Source: Streptomyces fructofermentans
Lineage (GTDB): Bacteria; Actinomycetota; Actinomycetes; Streptomycetales; Streptomycetaceae
Length of the DNA stretch: 64,000 nt
Assembly (NCBI RefSeq): GCF_014651055.1
Contig: NZ_BMWD01000009.1
Span: forward strand, 212,358-276,357
Direction: 5' to 3'
Both the position numbers and the translations under genes were made by a program. The notes beneath the pieces are model-generated. The model worked only from the letters and a program-made list of their open reading frames with translations, was not told where the DNA came from and searched no databases. Positions 24,267 through 32,625 of this stretch are shown piece by piece (the stretch's first letter is position 1; every line of letters starts with the position of its first letter).

Positions 24267-24314
24267 AAGTGCCCTGGGGCGCGGATCGCATGTGATCCGC
24301 GCCCCAGGGCACTT
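24267..24314 (-). terminator. Terminator after aroH
   Basis: A perfect 21-bp hairpin (arms 24267-24287 and 24294-24314, 6-nt loop) lies 31 bp beyond the aroH stop. It is followed on the minus strand by TTTT, a textbook intrinsic terminator that also insulates bfd. Confidence 0.92.
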
Positions 24315-24345
24315 GCCGGTAAGAGCCGCTGCGGCTCTTGATCTG

Positions 24346-25698
24346 CTACTGGTCCCGGTACATCTCGGCGACGAGAAACGCCAGGTCAAGGGACTGGCTG
24401 CGGTTCAGACGCGGGTCGCAGGCCGTCTCGTAGCGCTGGTGCAGGTCGTCGACGAAGATCTCGTCGCCGCCGCCCACGCACTCGGTGACGTCGTCACCGG
24501 TCAGCTCCACATGGATGCCGCCCGGGTGCGTGCCGAGGCCCTTGTGGACCTCGAAGAAGCCCTTGACCTCGTCGAGCACGTCGTCGAAGCGGCGGGTCTT
24601 GTGGCCCGAGGCCGCCTCGAAGGTGTTGCCGTGCATCGGGTCGGTCACCCAGGCCACGGTCGCGCCGGAGGCGGTGACCTTCTCGACCAGCTCGGGGAGC
24701 TTGTCGCGCACCTTGTCGGCGCCCATGCGCACGACGAACGTCAGCCGGCCCGGCTCGCGGTCCGGGTCGAGGCGCTCGATGTACTGGAGGGCGTCCTCGG
24801 CCGTCGTCGTCGGGCCCAGCTTGATCCCGACGGGGTTGCGGATCTTCGAGGCGAACTCGATGTGCGCGCCGTCGAGCTGCCGGGTGCGCTCACCGATCCA
24901 CACCATGTGGCCCGAGACGTCGTACAGGTGGCCCGTGCGGGAGTCGACCCTGGTCAGCGCCGATTCGTAGTCGAGGAGCAGCGCCTCGTGGGAGGCGTAG
25001 AACTCGACGGTCTTGAACTCCTCCGGGTCGGCCCCGCAGGCGTTCATGAAGTGCAGCGCCTGGTCGATCTCGCGCGCCAGCTGCTCGTAGCGCTGGCCGG
25101 ACGGCGAGGTCCTGACGAAGTCCTGGTTCCAGGCGTGCACCTGGCGCAGGTCGGCGTAGCCGCCGGTGGTGAAGGCGCGCACCAGGTTGAGCGTGGAGGC
25201 GGAGGCGTTGTACATCCGCTTCAGGCGCTCGGGGTCCGGGACACGGGACGCCTCGGTGAACTCGAAGCCGTTGACGGAGTCGCCGCGGTAGGTCGGCAGG
25301 GTCACGCCGTCGCGGGTCTCGGTGGGCTTGGAGCGCGGCTTGGAGTACTGGCCGGCGATCCGGCCGACCTTCACGACCGGCACGGAGGCCGCGTAGGTGA
25401 GGACGGCGCCCATCTGGAGCAGGGTCTTGAGCTTGTTGCGGATGTGGTCGGCGGACACCGCGTCGAAGGCCTCGGCGCAGTCGCCGCCCTGGAGGAGGAA
25501 CGCCTCGCCCTTGGCGACGGCTCCCAGTCGGGCGCGCAGCTGGTCGCACTCGCCCGCGAAGACGAGCGGCGGATACGACTCGAGGTCCGCGATCACATCG
25601 CGCAGAGCCTCGGCATCGGGGTACTCGGGCTGCTGCGCCGCGGGAAGGTCTCGCCAGGTGTTGCCAGCGCTCGCGCTGGACTTAGCGTTCACGGTCAC
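24346..25698 (-). CDS. aroH: Class II DAHP synthase
   Basis: 450 residues, the normal size of the plant-like type II enzyme that condenses PEP and erythrose-4-phosphate, the first shikimate step. Family motifs: PPLVFAGECDQLRARLGAVAKG, FLLQGGDCAEAF (metal Cys about 88), RIAGQYSKPRS, TYRGDSVNGFEF, GHMVWIGERTRQLDGAH, RNPVGIKLGPTT, WVTDPMHGN and GGIHVELTGDDVTEC. TAATGT ends 7 nt before GTG 25698 (leaderless), yet GGGGGAG would suit the GTG at 25692, so either start is possible. It lies near trpEG. Confidence 0.95.
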   Translation of the reverse strand: MTVNAKSSASAGNTWRDLPAAQQPEYPDAEALRDVIADLESYPPLVFAGECDQLRARLGAVAKGEAFLLQGGDCAEAFDAVSADHIRNKLKTLLQMGAVLTYAASVPVVKVGRIAGQYSKPRSKPTETRDGVTLPTYRGDSVNGFEFTEASRVPDPERLKRMYNASASTLNLVRAFTTGGYADLRQVHAWNQDFVRTSPSGQRYEQLAREIDQALHFMNACGADPEEFKTVEFYASHEALLLDYESALTRVDSRTGHLYDVSGHMVWIGERTRQLDGAHIEFASKIRNPVGIKLGPTTTAEDALQYIERLDPDREPGRLTFVVRMGADKVRDKLPELVEKVTASGATVAWVTDPMHGNTFEAASGHKTRRFDDVLDEVKGFFEVHKGLGTHPGGIHVELTGDDVTECVGGGDEIFVDDLHQRYETACDPRLNRSQSLDLAFLVAEMYRDQ

Positions 25699-25885
25699 CT
25701 CCCCCACATTACGGGGTCGTGTCGGGCGTCCATCCACCTGCTCATCAAGTGAGACGCGGCGCGCTCGATCGGCGCGGGCCCTCCCGGGGCCCCGAGGCGG
25801 GCCCGAGGGCGGGTCCGCAGGCGGACCCGCGTCGGTGGTGCCGGGCGCGCCGCGACGCGCTCCGGGCACCACCGGGCGGGGGGTG

Positions 25886-27388
25886 TCAGTGCAGGTCCAT
25901 GACCGCCGGGTCGGTGAAGCCCACCGCGAAGACGGAGCGCAGCGACAGGTTGGCCGCGGCGCCGTAGTCCTTGCAGGCGTTGCCCTCCTCGGTGACGGCC
26001 TCGAACTCGTACGGGAAGCCGGCGCGCAGTGCGGTGCCGGCGCAGAAGTGCTCCGTCAGCCCCCACAGCTCGTCCACCTGGTCGGCGTCCAGCTTCGGCC
26101 AGTGGCTGAGGGCCTGCGGGGTGCCGACGGCCCAGTTCCCGCCGGAGGCGCAGCTCGTCACGGCCCGCGTGTCGCCCACCCAGGTGTGCGAGAACACGGC
26201 GGGCTTGGTGCCGCAGCCCTTGTGGAAGGCGAAGTTCAGCAGCCCGGCCCCGTCGGTCCAGGTCATCCCGCCCTGGAGCCCCTGGTAGCGGGAGGCCGTG
26301 TACGCGTCCTGGATCACGGTCCTGCCGCCGGACAGGTTGAGCAGCGCGGGGTTCGTCTCGGCGCTCGCCGGGTTGAGCTGGTAGCGCACGACGCGCGCGC
26401 CGGTGGCGCTGCCGAACCACTCGCCCGTGACGAGCTTGAACGGGCTGCCGCCGGTCTTGTCCAGCGAGAGCCAGGAGTAGCACAGGGAGTCGGTGTCGGG
26501 CGTGCCGCCCACGGCGTCCGAGTCGCAGCCGCCCGCGGGCGGCGGGGAGGCCTGCTTGTAGTAGTGCACCTGGGGCAGCACGTACGGGTAGCCGCAGGCG
26601 CCGGCCTTCCCGCCGCTGATGCCGAAGGCGTTGACGCCGGAGCCGTACGTGTCGACCTTGGCGAGCTTGTTGACGTCGAAGACGCGGATGCCGTTGGACG
26701 TGTCGGTGACGTAGAGGTGGTTGGCGTACCAGACGAGGCCGCCGCCGTGGCCGGTGACGGGCTTGAAGTCGGCGCCGCCCTCGGTGGGCTCGGCGAGCAG
26801 GACGTGGCGGTACCTGCCGGTGTCCCGGTCGATGAGGCTGAGCTTGAGGAGGTTGTTCGTACGGCACTTGTCGTTGGCCTCGACGGTGCCGGAGGCGCTG
26901 GTCCTGAACGTCTTGTAGTGCCAGACGACCGCCGCCGCGCGCTTGCCCTGGATGGCGCCGTCGCCGCCGTCGGCGGTGCCGGTGGTGCTCAGGCCCTGCG
27001 GCCACCAGCGGGGTGTGGTGTCGTCCGCGTGCGCGGCGGACCAGCACCACGCGACCTTCCGGTCCACCGGGGGCAGCGCCTGCGTCTCGCCGCCGGCGCA
27101 GGAGCGCATGGAGCGCAGGTTCATCCAGGGGTCGGCCGCGCCGGCCGAGTTCTTCGTGTATTCGGTGGTGAGGACCTCGGGGAGGTCGGCGGCCGTCAGG
27201 TTGGCCCGCAGGGTGGTCGCCGCCGCCGCGGTACTCGTGTCGGTCATCCTGAACCGGTCGCCGCTGAGCGCCGTCCGCACGACGACGGGTTCGTCCGCGG
27301 CCGTCGCCGGCCGCGCCGTGAGTCCCGCGAACAGGGCTGCCGCCACCGCGACCAGCGCGAGCGGCCTGCTCTTCCGTTTGAGTGCCAC
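25886..27388 (-). CDS. Secreted protein, function unknown
   Basis: 500 residues from the GTG at 27388 (GGAAGG 6 nt upstream; the frame continues to 27640 without support). A Sec signal peptide (KRKSRP, then a hydrophobic stretch and ATAADEP) ends near residue 32. The mature part has many Cys pairs (CAGGE, CWS, CGYPY, CDSD, CYSW, CGTK, CASGG, CAGT, CKDY) and repeated strand motifs such as GHGGGLVWYANHLYVTDTSN and GLQGGMTWTDGAGLLNFAF, suggesting a disulfide-stabilised beta-propeller. I do not recognise catalytic residues. Confidence 0.8.
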   Translation of the reverse strand: MALKRKSRPLALVAVAAALFAGLTARPATAADEPVVVRTALSGDRFRMTDTSTAAAATTLRANLTAADLPEVLTTEYTKNSAGAADPWMNLRSMRSCAGGETQALPPVDRKVAWCWSAAHADDTTPRWWPQGLSTTGTADGGDGAIQGKRAAAVVWHYKTFRTSASGTVEANDKCRTNNLLKLSLIDRDTGRYRHVLLAEPTEGGADFKPVTGHGGGLVWYANHLYVTDTSNGIRVFDVNKLAKVDTYGSGVNAFGISGGKAGACGYPYVLPQVHYYKQASPPPAGGCDSDAVGGTPDTDSLCYSWLSLDKTGGSPFKLVTGEWFGSATGARVVRYQLNPASAETNPALLNLSGGRTVIQDAYTASRYQGLQGGMTWTDGAGLLNFAFHKGCGTKPAVFSHTWVGDTRAVTSCASGGNWAVGTPQALSHWPKLDADQVDELWGLTEHFCAGTALRAGFPYEFEAVTEEGNACKDYGAAANLSLRSVFAVGFTDPAVMDLH

Positions 27389-27489
27389 ACGCACCCTTCC
27401 ATGGAATGAGAATGGTCTGAACATGCCAAAACAGACATGATCATAGAGGAAGCGCGCCGCGGAGATCCCGAAACCGGGAGGATCTGGGA

Positions 27490-27495
27490 TAGGGT
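27490..27495 (+). promoter_or_regulatory. -10 element of trpL (leaderless type)
   Basis: TAGGGT ends 7 nt before the leader-peptide ATG at 27503. Confidence 0.55.
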
Positions 27496-27502
27496 GCGGC
27501 GC

Positions 27503-27559
27503 ATGTTCGCGCACTCGATCAGCACCTGGTGGTGGACCGCTCATCCGGCGGCCCACTGA
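27503..27559 (+). CDS. trpL: trp leader peptide
   Basis: 18 residues, MFAHSISTWWWTAHPAAH, with three consecutive Trp codons (27527-27535). It precedes a strong hairpin at 27581-27608 and the anthranilate synthase gene. Ribosome stalling at the Trp codons when charged tRNA-Trp is scarce should prevent the hairpin from forming. It is too short for ordinary gene finders. From memory, trp attenuation has been described for an anthranilate synthase gene in Streptomyces venezuelae. Confidence 0.88.
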   Translation: MFAHSISTWWWTAHPAAH

Positions 27560-27580
27560 CTGCGCGTACGCACCGCTTCG

Positions 27581-27608
27581 CGAAGGCCGCCCCAAGGGGC
27601 GGCCTTCG
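27581..27608 (+). terminator. trp attenuator hairpin
   Basis: The 13-nt arms 27581-27593 and 27596-27608 are perfectly complementary (the innermost pairs open to form the loop). It lies 21 nt after the trpL stop and 61 nt before trpEG. Confidence 0.85.
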
Positions 27609-27669
27609 GCGTTCTCCCGGCCGGGTCCGCCCCTCTCCATCCGATTCCACCGAGAGGGAACCCGGACCC

Positions 27670-29589
27670 ATGACCCCGCATCTGCTCGACCTCCTCGACG
27701 ATCCGCGCCCGTTCGCCCTGCTGCGCCGCCGCACGCCGGGCCGCTCCGCCGAGGGGGGCGACACCGTCGAGCTGCTGCTCGGCCCGGTCACCACCCGCGA
27801 ACGGCTGGCCGACCTGCCCGAGGGCCTGGCGCTCGTCCCGTTCCGCCAGATCCGCGAACGCGGCTTCGAGGTCCGCGACGACGGCACGCCGCTGTCCGTA
27901 CTCGTCCCGGAGGAGTCGTACGAGATCCCCCTGGAGCGGGCGCTGTCGGAGCTTCCCTCGCACCAGGTGCGCGTCGAGGGCGGCGGGTTCGACGTCGGGG
28001 ACGAGGAGTACGCGGCGATCGTCGAGCGGGTGCTGCGCGACGAGATCGGACGGGGCGAGGGCGCCAACTTCGTCATCCGGCGCACGTACGAGGGGGAGAT
28101 CCCCGGTTTCGGGAGGGCCGACGCGCTCGCGCTGTTCCGGCGGCTCCTGGTGGGCGAGCGCGGGGCGTACTGGACGTTCGTCGTGCACACGGGAGAGCGG
28201 ACCCTCGTCGGGGCGAGCCCCGAGGTGCACGTGCGGATGTCCGGCGGGACCGTCGTGATGAACCCGATCAGCGGGACCTACCGCTACCCGGCCGGGGGCC
28301 CGACGCCCGAGGGCCTGCTGGACTTCCTGGCCGACGGCAAGGAGATCGAGGAGCTCTCGATGGTCGTCGACGAGGAGCTCAAGATGATGTGCACGGTCGG
28401 CGACAGGGGCGGAGTCGTGATCGGCCCGCGGCTCAAGGAGATGGCCCATCTCGCCCACACTGAGTACGAGTTGCGGGGCAGGTCGTCGCTGGACGTGCGG
28501 GACGTGCTGCGCGAGACCATGTTCGCCGCCACCGTCACCGGGTCGCCGGTGCAGAACGCCTGCCGGGTCATCGAGCGCCACGAGCCCGTCGGGCGGGACG
28601 GCGTCGGGCGCGGCTACTACGCCGGGGCGCTGGCCCTCGTCGGACGGGACGCCGGCGGAGCCCAGACCCTCGACTCCCCCATCCTGATCCGGACCGCCGA
28701 CATCGACGCGGGCGGACGGCTGCGGGTGCCGGTCGGCGCGACCCTCGTCCGCGGGTCCGACCCGGCGGGCGAGGTCGCCGAGACCCACGCGAAGGCGGCG
28801 GGCGTGCTGGCGGCCCTGGGCGTGCGGCCCGGACGGGCCGGCGGAGAGGGCCCGCGGCCCCGGCTGGCGGACGACCCGCGGGTGCGGGCCGCGCTGGACG
28901 GGCGGCGGGCGGCCCTGGCCCCGTTCTGGCTGCGGATGCGGGAGCCGTCGGCCGCGCCGGCGTCCGGGCACGCCCTCGTCGTGGACGCCGAGGACACGTT
29001 CACGGCGATGCTCGCGCACGTGCTGCGCTCGTCGGGCCTCACGGTGACCGTACGGCGGTACGACGAGCCCGGGCTGCGCGAGGAGGCTCTCGCGCACGAG
29101 GGTCCGCTGGTGCTCGGCCCCGGTCCGGGCGACCCCTCGGACACCGCGGACCCGAAGATGACGTTCCTGCGCGCCCTCACCGCCGAACTGCTCGGCACGC
29201 ACCGGCACGGCCTGCTCGGCGTCTGCCTCGGGCACGAGCTGATCGCGGCGGAGCTCGGGCTCGGCATCGTCCGCAAGGAGGTCCCGTACCAGGGCGCCCA
29301 GACGGACGTCGACCTCTTCGGGCGGACCGAGACCGTCGGCTTCTACAACAGCTTCGTGGCGCACTGCGACGACGAGGCCGCCGCCGAACTCGCCGCGCAC
29401 TCGGTGGAGATCGGCCGCGGCCCGTCGGGCGAGGTGCACGCGCTGCGCGGACCCGGCTTCGCGGGCGTCCAGTTCCACCCGGAGTCGGTGCTGACCCTGC
29501 GCGGCGCGGACCTCGTGCGGGAACTGGTCGCTCAGGTCCGCGGGGGCGCCGGCACCAGCACGTTGTCGGAGCGGCGGCCCGCGACGTAG
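27670..29589 (+). CDS. Fused anthranilate synthase (TrpE-TrpG)
   Basis: 639 residues; ATG 27670 with GAGAGGGA upstream. Residues 1-430 are the chorismate-using TrpE half (FVVHTGERTLVGASPE, MNPISGTYRY, ELSMVVDEELKMM, ETMFAATVTGSPVQNACRVI). About 435-639 is a glutamine amidotransferase (LVLGPGPGDPSD, catalytic Cys in GVCLGHE, GVQFHPESVLT). It makes anthranilate from chorismate and glutamine. The fused plan is shared with PhzE, but the trp attenuator argues for tryptophan synthesis. The 3' end overlaps the convergent D-LDH gene by 58 bp. Confidence 0.92.
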   Translation: MTPHLLDLLDDPRPFALLRRRTPGRSAEGGDTVELLLGPVTTRERLADLPEGLALVPFRQIRERGFEVRDDGTPLSVLVPEESYEIPLERALSELPSHQVRVEGGGFDVGDEEYAAIVERVLRDEIGRGEGANFVIRRTYEGEIPGFGRADALALFRRLLVGERGAYWTFVVHTGERTLVGASPEVHVRMSGGTVVMNPISGTYRYPAGGPTPEGLLDFLADGKEIEELSMVVDEELKMMCTVGDRGGVVIGPRLKEMAHLAHTEYELRGRSSLDVRDVLRETMFAATVTGSPVQNACRVIERHEPVGRDGVGRGYYAGALALVGRDAGGAQTLDSPILIRTADIDAGGRLRVPVGATLVRGSDPAGEVAETHAKAAGVLAALGVRPGRAGGEGPRPRLADDPRVRAALDGRRAALAPFWLRMREPSAAPASGHALVVDAEDTFTAMLAHVLRSSGLTVTVRRYDEPGLREEALAHEGPLVLGPGPGDPSDTADPKMTFLRALTAELLGTHRHGLLGVCLGHELIAAELGLGIVRKEVPYQGAQTDVDLFGRTETVGFYNSFVAHCDDEAAAELAAHSVEIGRGPSGEVHALRGPGFAGVQFHPESVLTLRGADLVRELVAQVRGGAGTSTLSERRPAT

Positions 29590-30578
29590 TCGAGGACGTT
29601 GTCCACCGTGGTCGCGATGATCTGGCCGACCGCGTCCACGGTGTAGTACGCCTGGTGGGACGTGACGACGACATTCGGGAAGGTGACGAGCCGGGCCAGG
29701 GTGTCGTCGTCGACCACCTCCAGCGACTTGTCCAGGAAGAACAGTCCGGCCTCCGCCTCGTACACGTCGAGGCCGACGCCCGTGAAGCGGCCCTCGCGCA
29801 GTTCGGCGACGAGGGCCCGGGAGTCGATGAGGCCGCCGCGGCTGGAGTTCACCAGGATCGCGTCGTCCTTCATCGTGCGCAGGGCCGCCGCGTCCAGCAG
29901 GTTCCGGGTCTGCGGGAGCAGCGGTACGTGGAGGCTGACCAGGTCGGCCTCGGCGAGGAGCTGCTGCTTCGGGACGTACTCCATGCCGAGGGCCAGGCAG
30001 GCCGGGTTCTCGGCGACGTCCCAGCCGAGGAGGCGCATGCCGAAGCCGTGCGCGATCCGGGTGAAGGCCTCGCCGATCTTGCCGGTGCCGAGGACGCCCG
30101 CGGTGCGGCCGTGCATGTCCCGCCCCATCAGCCCGTCGAGCCTGAAGTCGAAGTCGCGGGTGCGGTTGGAGGCCCGGACGACACGGCGGTTGACGGCCAT
30201 GCCCAGGGTCCAGGCGAACTCGGCGACGGAGAACGGCGAGTAGTACGAGACGCGGGCGACGGTCATGCCCAGCCGCTCGGCGACCTTCAGTTCGATGTTG
30301 TTGAAGCCGGTGGACCGCTGGGCGACCATCCGGGTGCCCGCTGCGGCGAGCGTCTGCAGGACCCGGTTGCCCAGATCGCAGTTGACGCTCGTGGAGACGG
30401 CCTCGTAGCCGGCCGCGATGGGGGCGGTGTCCTCGTTCAGGAAGACGCCGACGCAGCGCACCTCGTGATGGCCCTCGGCCCGGAACGCCTTCTCGATCAG
30501 CGGCCTCTCGTCGGTCTGCACGCCGAAAGCGAGGATGTCCACGGGCCCTCCGGGGGTCGCGCCGGGAATGTCTGTCAC
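29532..30578 (-). CDS. D-lactate dehydrogenase (2-hydroxyacid dehydrogenase)
   Basis: 348 residues from GTG 30578; TATATT lies 5 nt before it and there is no ribosome-binding site. The NAD motif is VLGTGKIGEAF (about residues 166-176). Catalytic residues of the D-isomer family are seen as Arg in VNSSRGG, Glu in DVYEAEAGLFF, and His in TSHQAYYT. The DVYE..LFF.DKS stretch closely resembles E. coli LdhA, so reduction of pyruvate to D-lactate is the best guess. The C-terminal 19 codons lie over the end of trpEG on the other strand. Confidence 0.9.
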   Translation of the reverse strand: MTDIPGATPGGPVDILAFGVQTDERPLIEKAFRAEGHHEVRCVGVFLNEDTAPIAAGYEAVSTSVNCDLGNRVLQTLAAAGTRMVAQRSTGFNNIELKVAERLGMTVARVSYYSPFSVAEFAWTLGMAVNRRVVRASNRTRDFDFRLDGLMGRDMHGRTAGVLGTGKIGEAFTRIAHGFGMRLLGWDVAENPACLALGMEYVPKQQLLAEADLVSLHVPLLPQTRNLLDAAALRTMKDDAILVNSSRGGLIDSRALVAELREGRFTGVGLDVYEAEAGLFFLDKSLEVVDDDTLARLVTFPNVVVTSHQAYYTVDAVGQIIATTVDNVLDYVAGRRSDNVLVPAPPRT

Positions 30579-30619
30579 CGGCGAATATACGAAGCCCGGA
30601 GGGCGTGGGCGTGGTGGCT

Positions 30620-30648
30620 GCGGGACCCGGGCGCGCCCCGGGTCCCGC
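30620..30648 (-). terminator. Terminator after pfkA
   Basis: A perfect 12-bp hairpin (arms 30620-30631 and 30637-30648, 5-nt loop) lies 40 bp beyond the pfkA stop. Confidence 0.75.
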
Positions 30649-30688
30649 GGCCCGCCGGGTGCGGCGGGAGCCGGGAGCAGGCCGCGGG

Positions 30689-31717
30689 TCAGCCGAAGAA
30701 GACGCCGACCTCGTCGTACAGGGCCGGATCGACCGTCTTCAGGCGGGCCGTGGCCTCCGCGATGGGCACCCGCACGATGTCGGTGCCGCGCAGCGCGACC
30801 ATCTTCCCGAAGTCCCCGTCGCGCACGGCGTCGATGGCGTGCAGACCGAAGCGGGTGGCGAGCCACCGGTCGAAGGCGCTGGGCGTCCCGCCGCGCTGCA
30901 CGTGCCCGAGCACCGTCGTACGGGCCTCCTTGCCCGTGCGCCGCTCGATCTCCTTGGCCAGCCACTCCCCGACGCCGGACAGCCGCACATGCCCGAAGGA
31001 GTCGAGCGTGCCGTCCTTGAGCACCATGTCGCCGTCCCGCGGCATCGCCCCCTCGGCGACGACCACGATCGGCGCGTACGAGGCCCTGAAGCGCGAGGTC
31101 ACCCAGGCGCACACCTGCTCGACGTCGAAGCGCTGTTCGGGGATGAGGATGACGTTGGCCCCGCCCGCGAGACCGGAGTGCAGCGCGATCCACCCCGCGT
31201 GCCGGCCCATCACCTCGACGACGAGCACGCGCATGTGCGACTCGGCCGTGGTGTGCAGCCGGTCGATGGCCTCGGTCGCGATGCCCACGGCGGTGTCGAA
31301 GCCGAAGGTGTAGTCCGTGGCGGACAGGTCGTTGTCGATGGTCTTCGGAACGCCGACCACCGGCACCCCGTACTCGTCGGTGAGGCGGGCCGCGACGCCC
31401 AGCGTGTCCTCCCCGCCGATCGCGATCAGGGCCTCGACCTCCAGTTTGGCCAGGTTCTCCTTGATGCGGCGGATGCCGTTCTCGACCTTCAGGGGATTCG
31501 TGCGCGAGGAGCCGAGGATGGTTCCGCCGCGCGGCAGGATGCCGCGCACGGCCGGGATGTCGAGCCGGACCGCGTCGCCCTCCAGGGGCCCGCGCCAGCC
31601 GTCCCGGAAGCCGGTGAAGTCGTAGCCGTACTCCTGCACGCCCTTGCGGACGATGCCACGGATGACGGCGTTGAGCCCGGGGCAGTCGCCGCCTCCGGTC
31701 AGTACTCCGACCCGCAT
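30689..31717 (-). CDS. pfkA: 6-phosphofructokinase, possibly PPi-type
   Basis: 342 residues, ATG with GAAGGGA upstream. Typical PfkA motifs are present: LTGGGDCPGLNAVIR, the F6P-binding TIDNDL and MGRHAGW, and HVQRGGTPSAFDR. The phosphoryl-donor site reads GGED (Asp104), and PKTIDND carries Lys125. In the family, Gly at both positions marks ATP enzymes such as E. coli PfkA, whereas Asp plus Lys marks pyrophosphate enzymes. This gene therefore may use PPi or have mixed specificity; only assay can tell. Streptomyces usually have several pfkA paralogues. Confidence 0.92.
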   Translation of the reverse strand: MRVGVLTGGGDCPGLNAVIRGIVRKGVQEYGYDFTGFRDGWRGPLEGDAVRLDIPAVRGILPRGGTILGSSRTNPLKVENGIRRIKENLAKLEVEALIAIGGEDTLGVAARLTDEYGVPVVGVPKTIDNDLSATDYTFGFDTAVGIATEAIDRLHTTAESHMRVLVVEVMGRHAGWIALHSGLAGGANVILIPEQRFDVEQVCAWVTSRFRASYAPIVVVAEGAMPRDGDMVLKDGTLDSFGHVRLSGVGEWLAKEIERRTGKEARTTVLGHVQRGGTPSAFDRWLATRFGLHAIDAVRDGDFGKMVALRGTDIVRVPIAEATARLKTVDPALYDEVGVFFG

Positions 31718-31862
31718 GGAAGATCCCTTCGCCGGGGATGGCTGATGGGACTCACGCTAGTAGTGATGCAGGTCACTTCGGGATGGTCGGGAAGGTCAAT
31801 TCCGGTGAATTGTGCGGGTGTTGATCACCGGAAGCGCACCCGGGCGGCGGTCCGGCCCCGCG

Positions 31863-32564
31863 CTACGCGTCGTCGAGGCCCCGTTCGATGGCGTAGCGCA
31901 CCAGCTCCACGCGGTTGTGCAACTGGAGCTTGCCCAGGGTGTTCTGGACGTGGTTCTGCACGGTCCGGTGGGAGATGACCAGGCGCTCGGCGATCTGCTT
32001 GTAGCTCAGTCCCTTGGCGACCAGCCGCAGGACCTCGGTCTCGCGGTCGGTGAGCTGCGGGGCCCTGGACTCCTCCGCGCCCGGTCCCGGAGCCGGTTCG
32101 GAGGCGAGCCTGCGGTACTCGCCGAGGACCAGGCCCGCGAGCCCGGGGGTGAAGACCGGATCGCCCGCGGCCGTGCGGCGCACCGCGTCGACCAGTTCCT
32201 CCGTGGACGCCGACTTCAGCAGGTAGCCGGTGGCCCCCGACTTCACGGCCTCCAGGACGTCGGCGTGCTCGCCACTCGCGGACAGGACGAGGACGCGCAG
32301 TGCCGCGTCGGCCCCGACCAGCTCCTTGCAGACCTGGACGCCGGGCTTCGCCGGCAGGTTGAGGTCGAGTACGAGCACGTCGGGCCCGACCGCCCGGGCA
32401 CGGCGCACCGCCTGCTCGCCGTCGCCCGCGGTGGCGACCACGTCGAAGCCCGACTCGGCCAGGTCGCGGGCGACCGCGTCGCGCCACATCGGGTGGTCGT
32501 CGACCACCATGACCCTGATCGGGTCCTCGTCCCGCTCGTACGTGTCCACTGCCCCCGCCATCAC
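31863..32564 (-). CDS. NarL/FixJ-family response regulator
   Basis: 233 residues. The receiver domain has the acidic pair Asp22-Asp23, the phosphoryl Asp67 (VLVLDLNLP), a Ser in VLVLSASG and Lys in GYLLKSAS. The C-terminal LuxR-type helix-turn-helix is TDRETEVLRLVAKGLSYKQIAERL (about 167-190) and HRTVQNHVQNTLGKL. It forms a pair with the MacS-type kinase 61 bp upstream on the same strand. Targets are unknown. Confidence 0.93.
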   Translation of the reverse strand: MMAGAVDTYERDEDPIRVMVVDDHPMWRDAVARDLAESGFDVVATAGDGEQAVRRARAVGPDVLVLDLNLPAKPGVQVCKELVGADAALRVLVLSASGEHADVLEAVKSGATGYLLKSASTEELVDAVRRTAAGDPVFTPGLAGLVLGEYRRLASEPAPGPGAEESRAPQLTDRETEVLRLVAKGLSYKQIAERLVISHRTVQNHVQNTLGKLQLHNRVELVRYAIERGLDDA

Positions 32565-32625
32565 CGCACCGCCCCCGTTCCGTTCCCCGCCGTTCCCGGC
32601 ACCGCTCCCCGCCGTGTTCCCGTCA

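Noticed and set aside
27395..27450. Possible Zur/Fur box (GGAATGAGAATGGT) before the secreted-protein gene
   Set aside because: It is not palindromic and matches the Zur or Fur consensus only in one half.
31797..31812. CAATTC-CGGT-GAATTG inverted repeat upstream of pfkA
   Set aside because: The arms are only 6 bp and there is no second copy; chance cannot be excluded.
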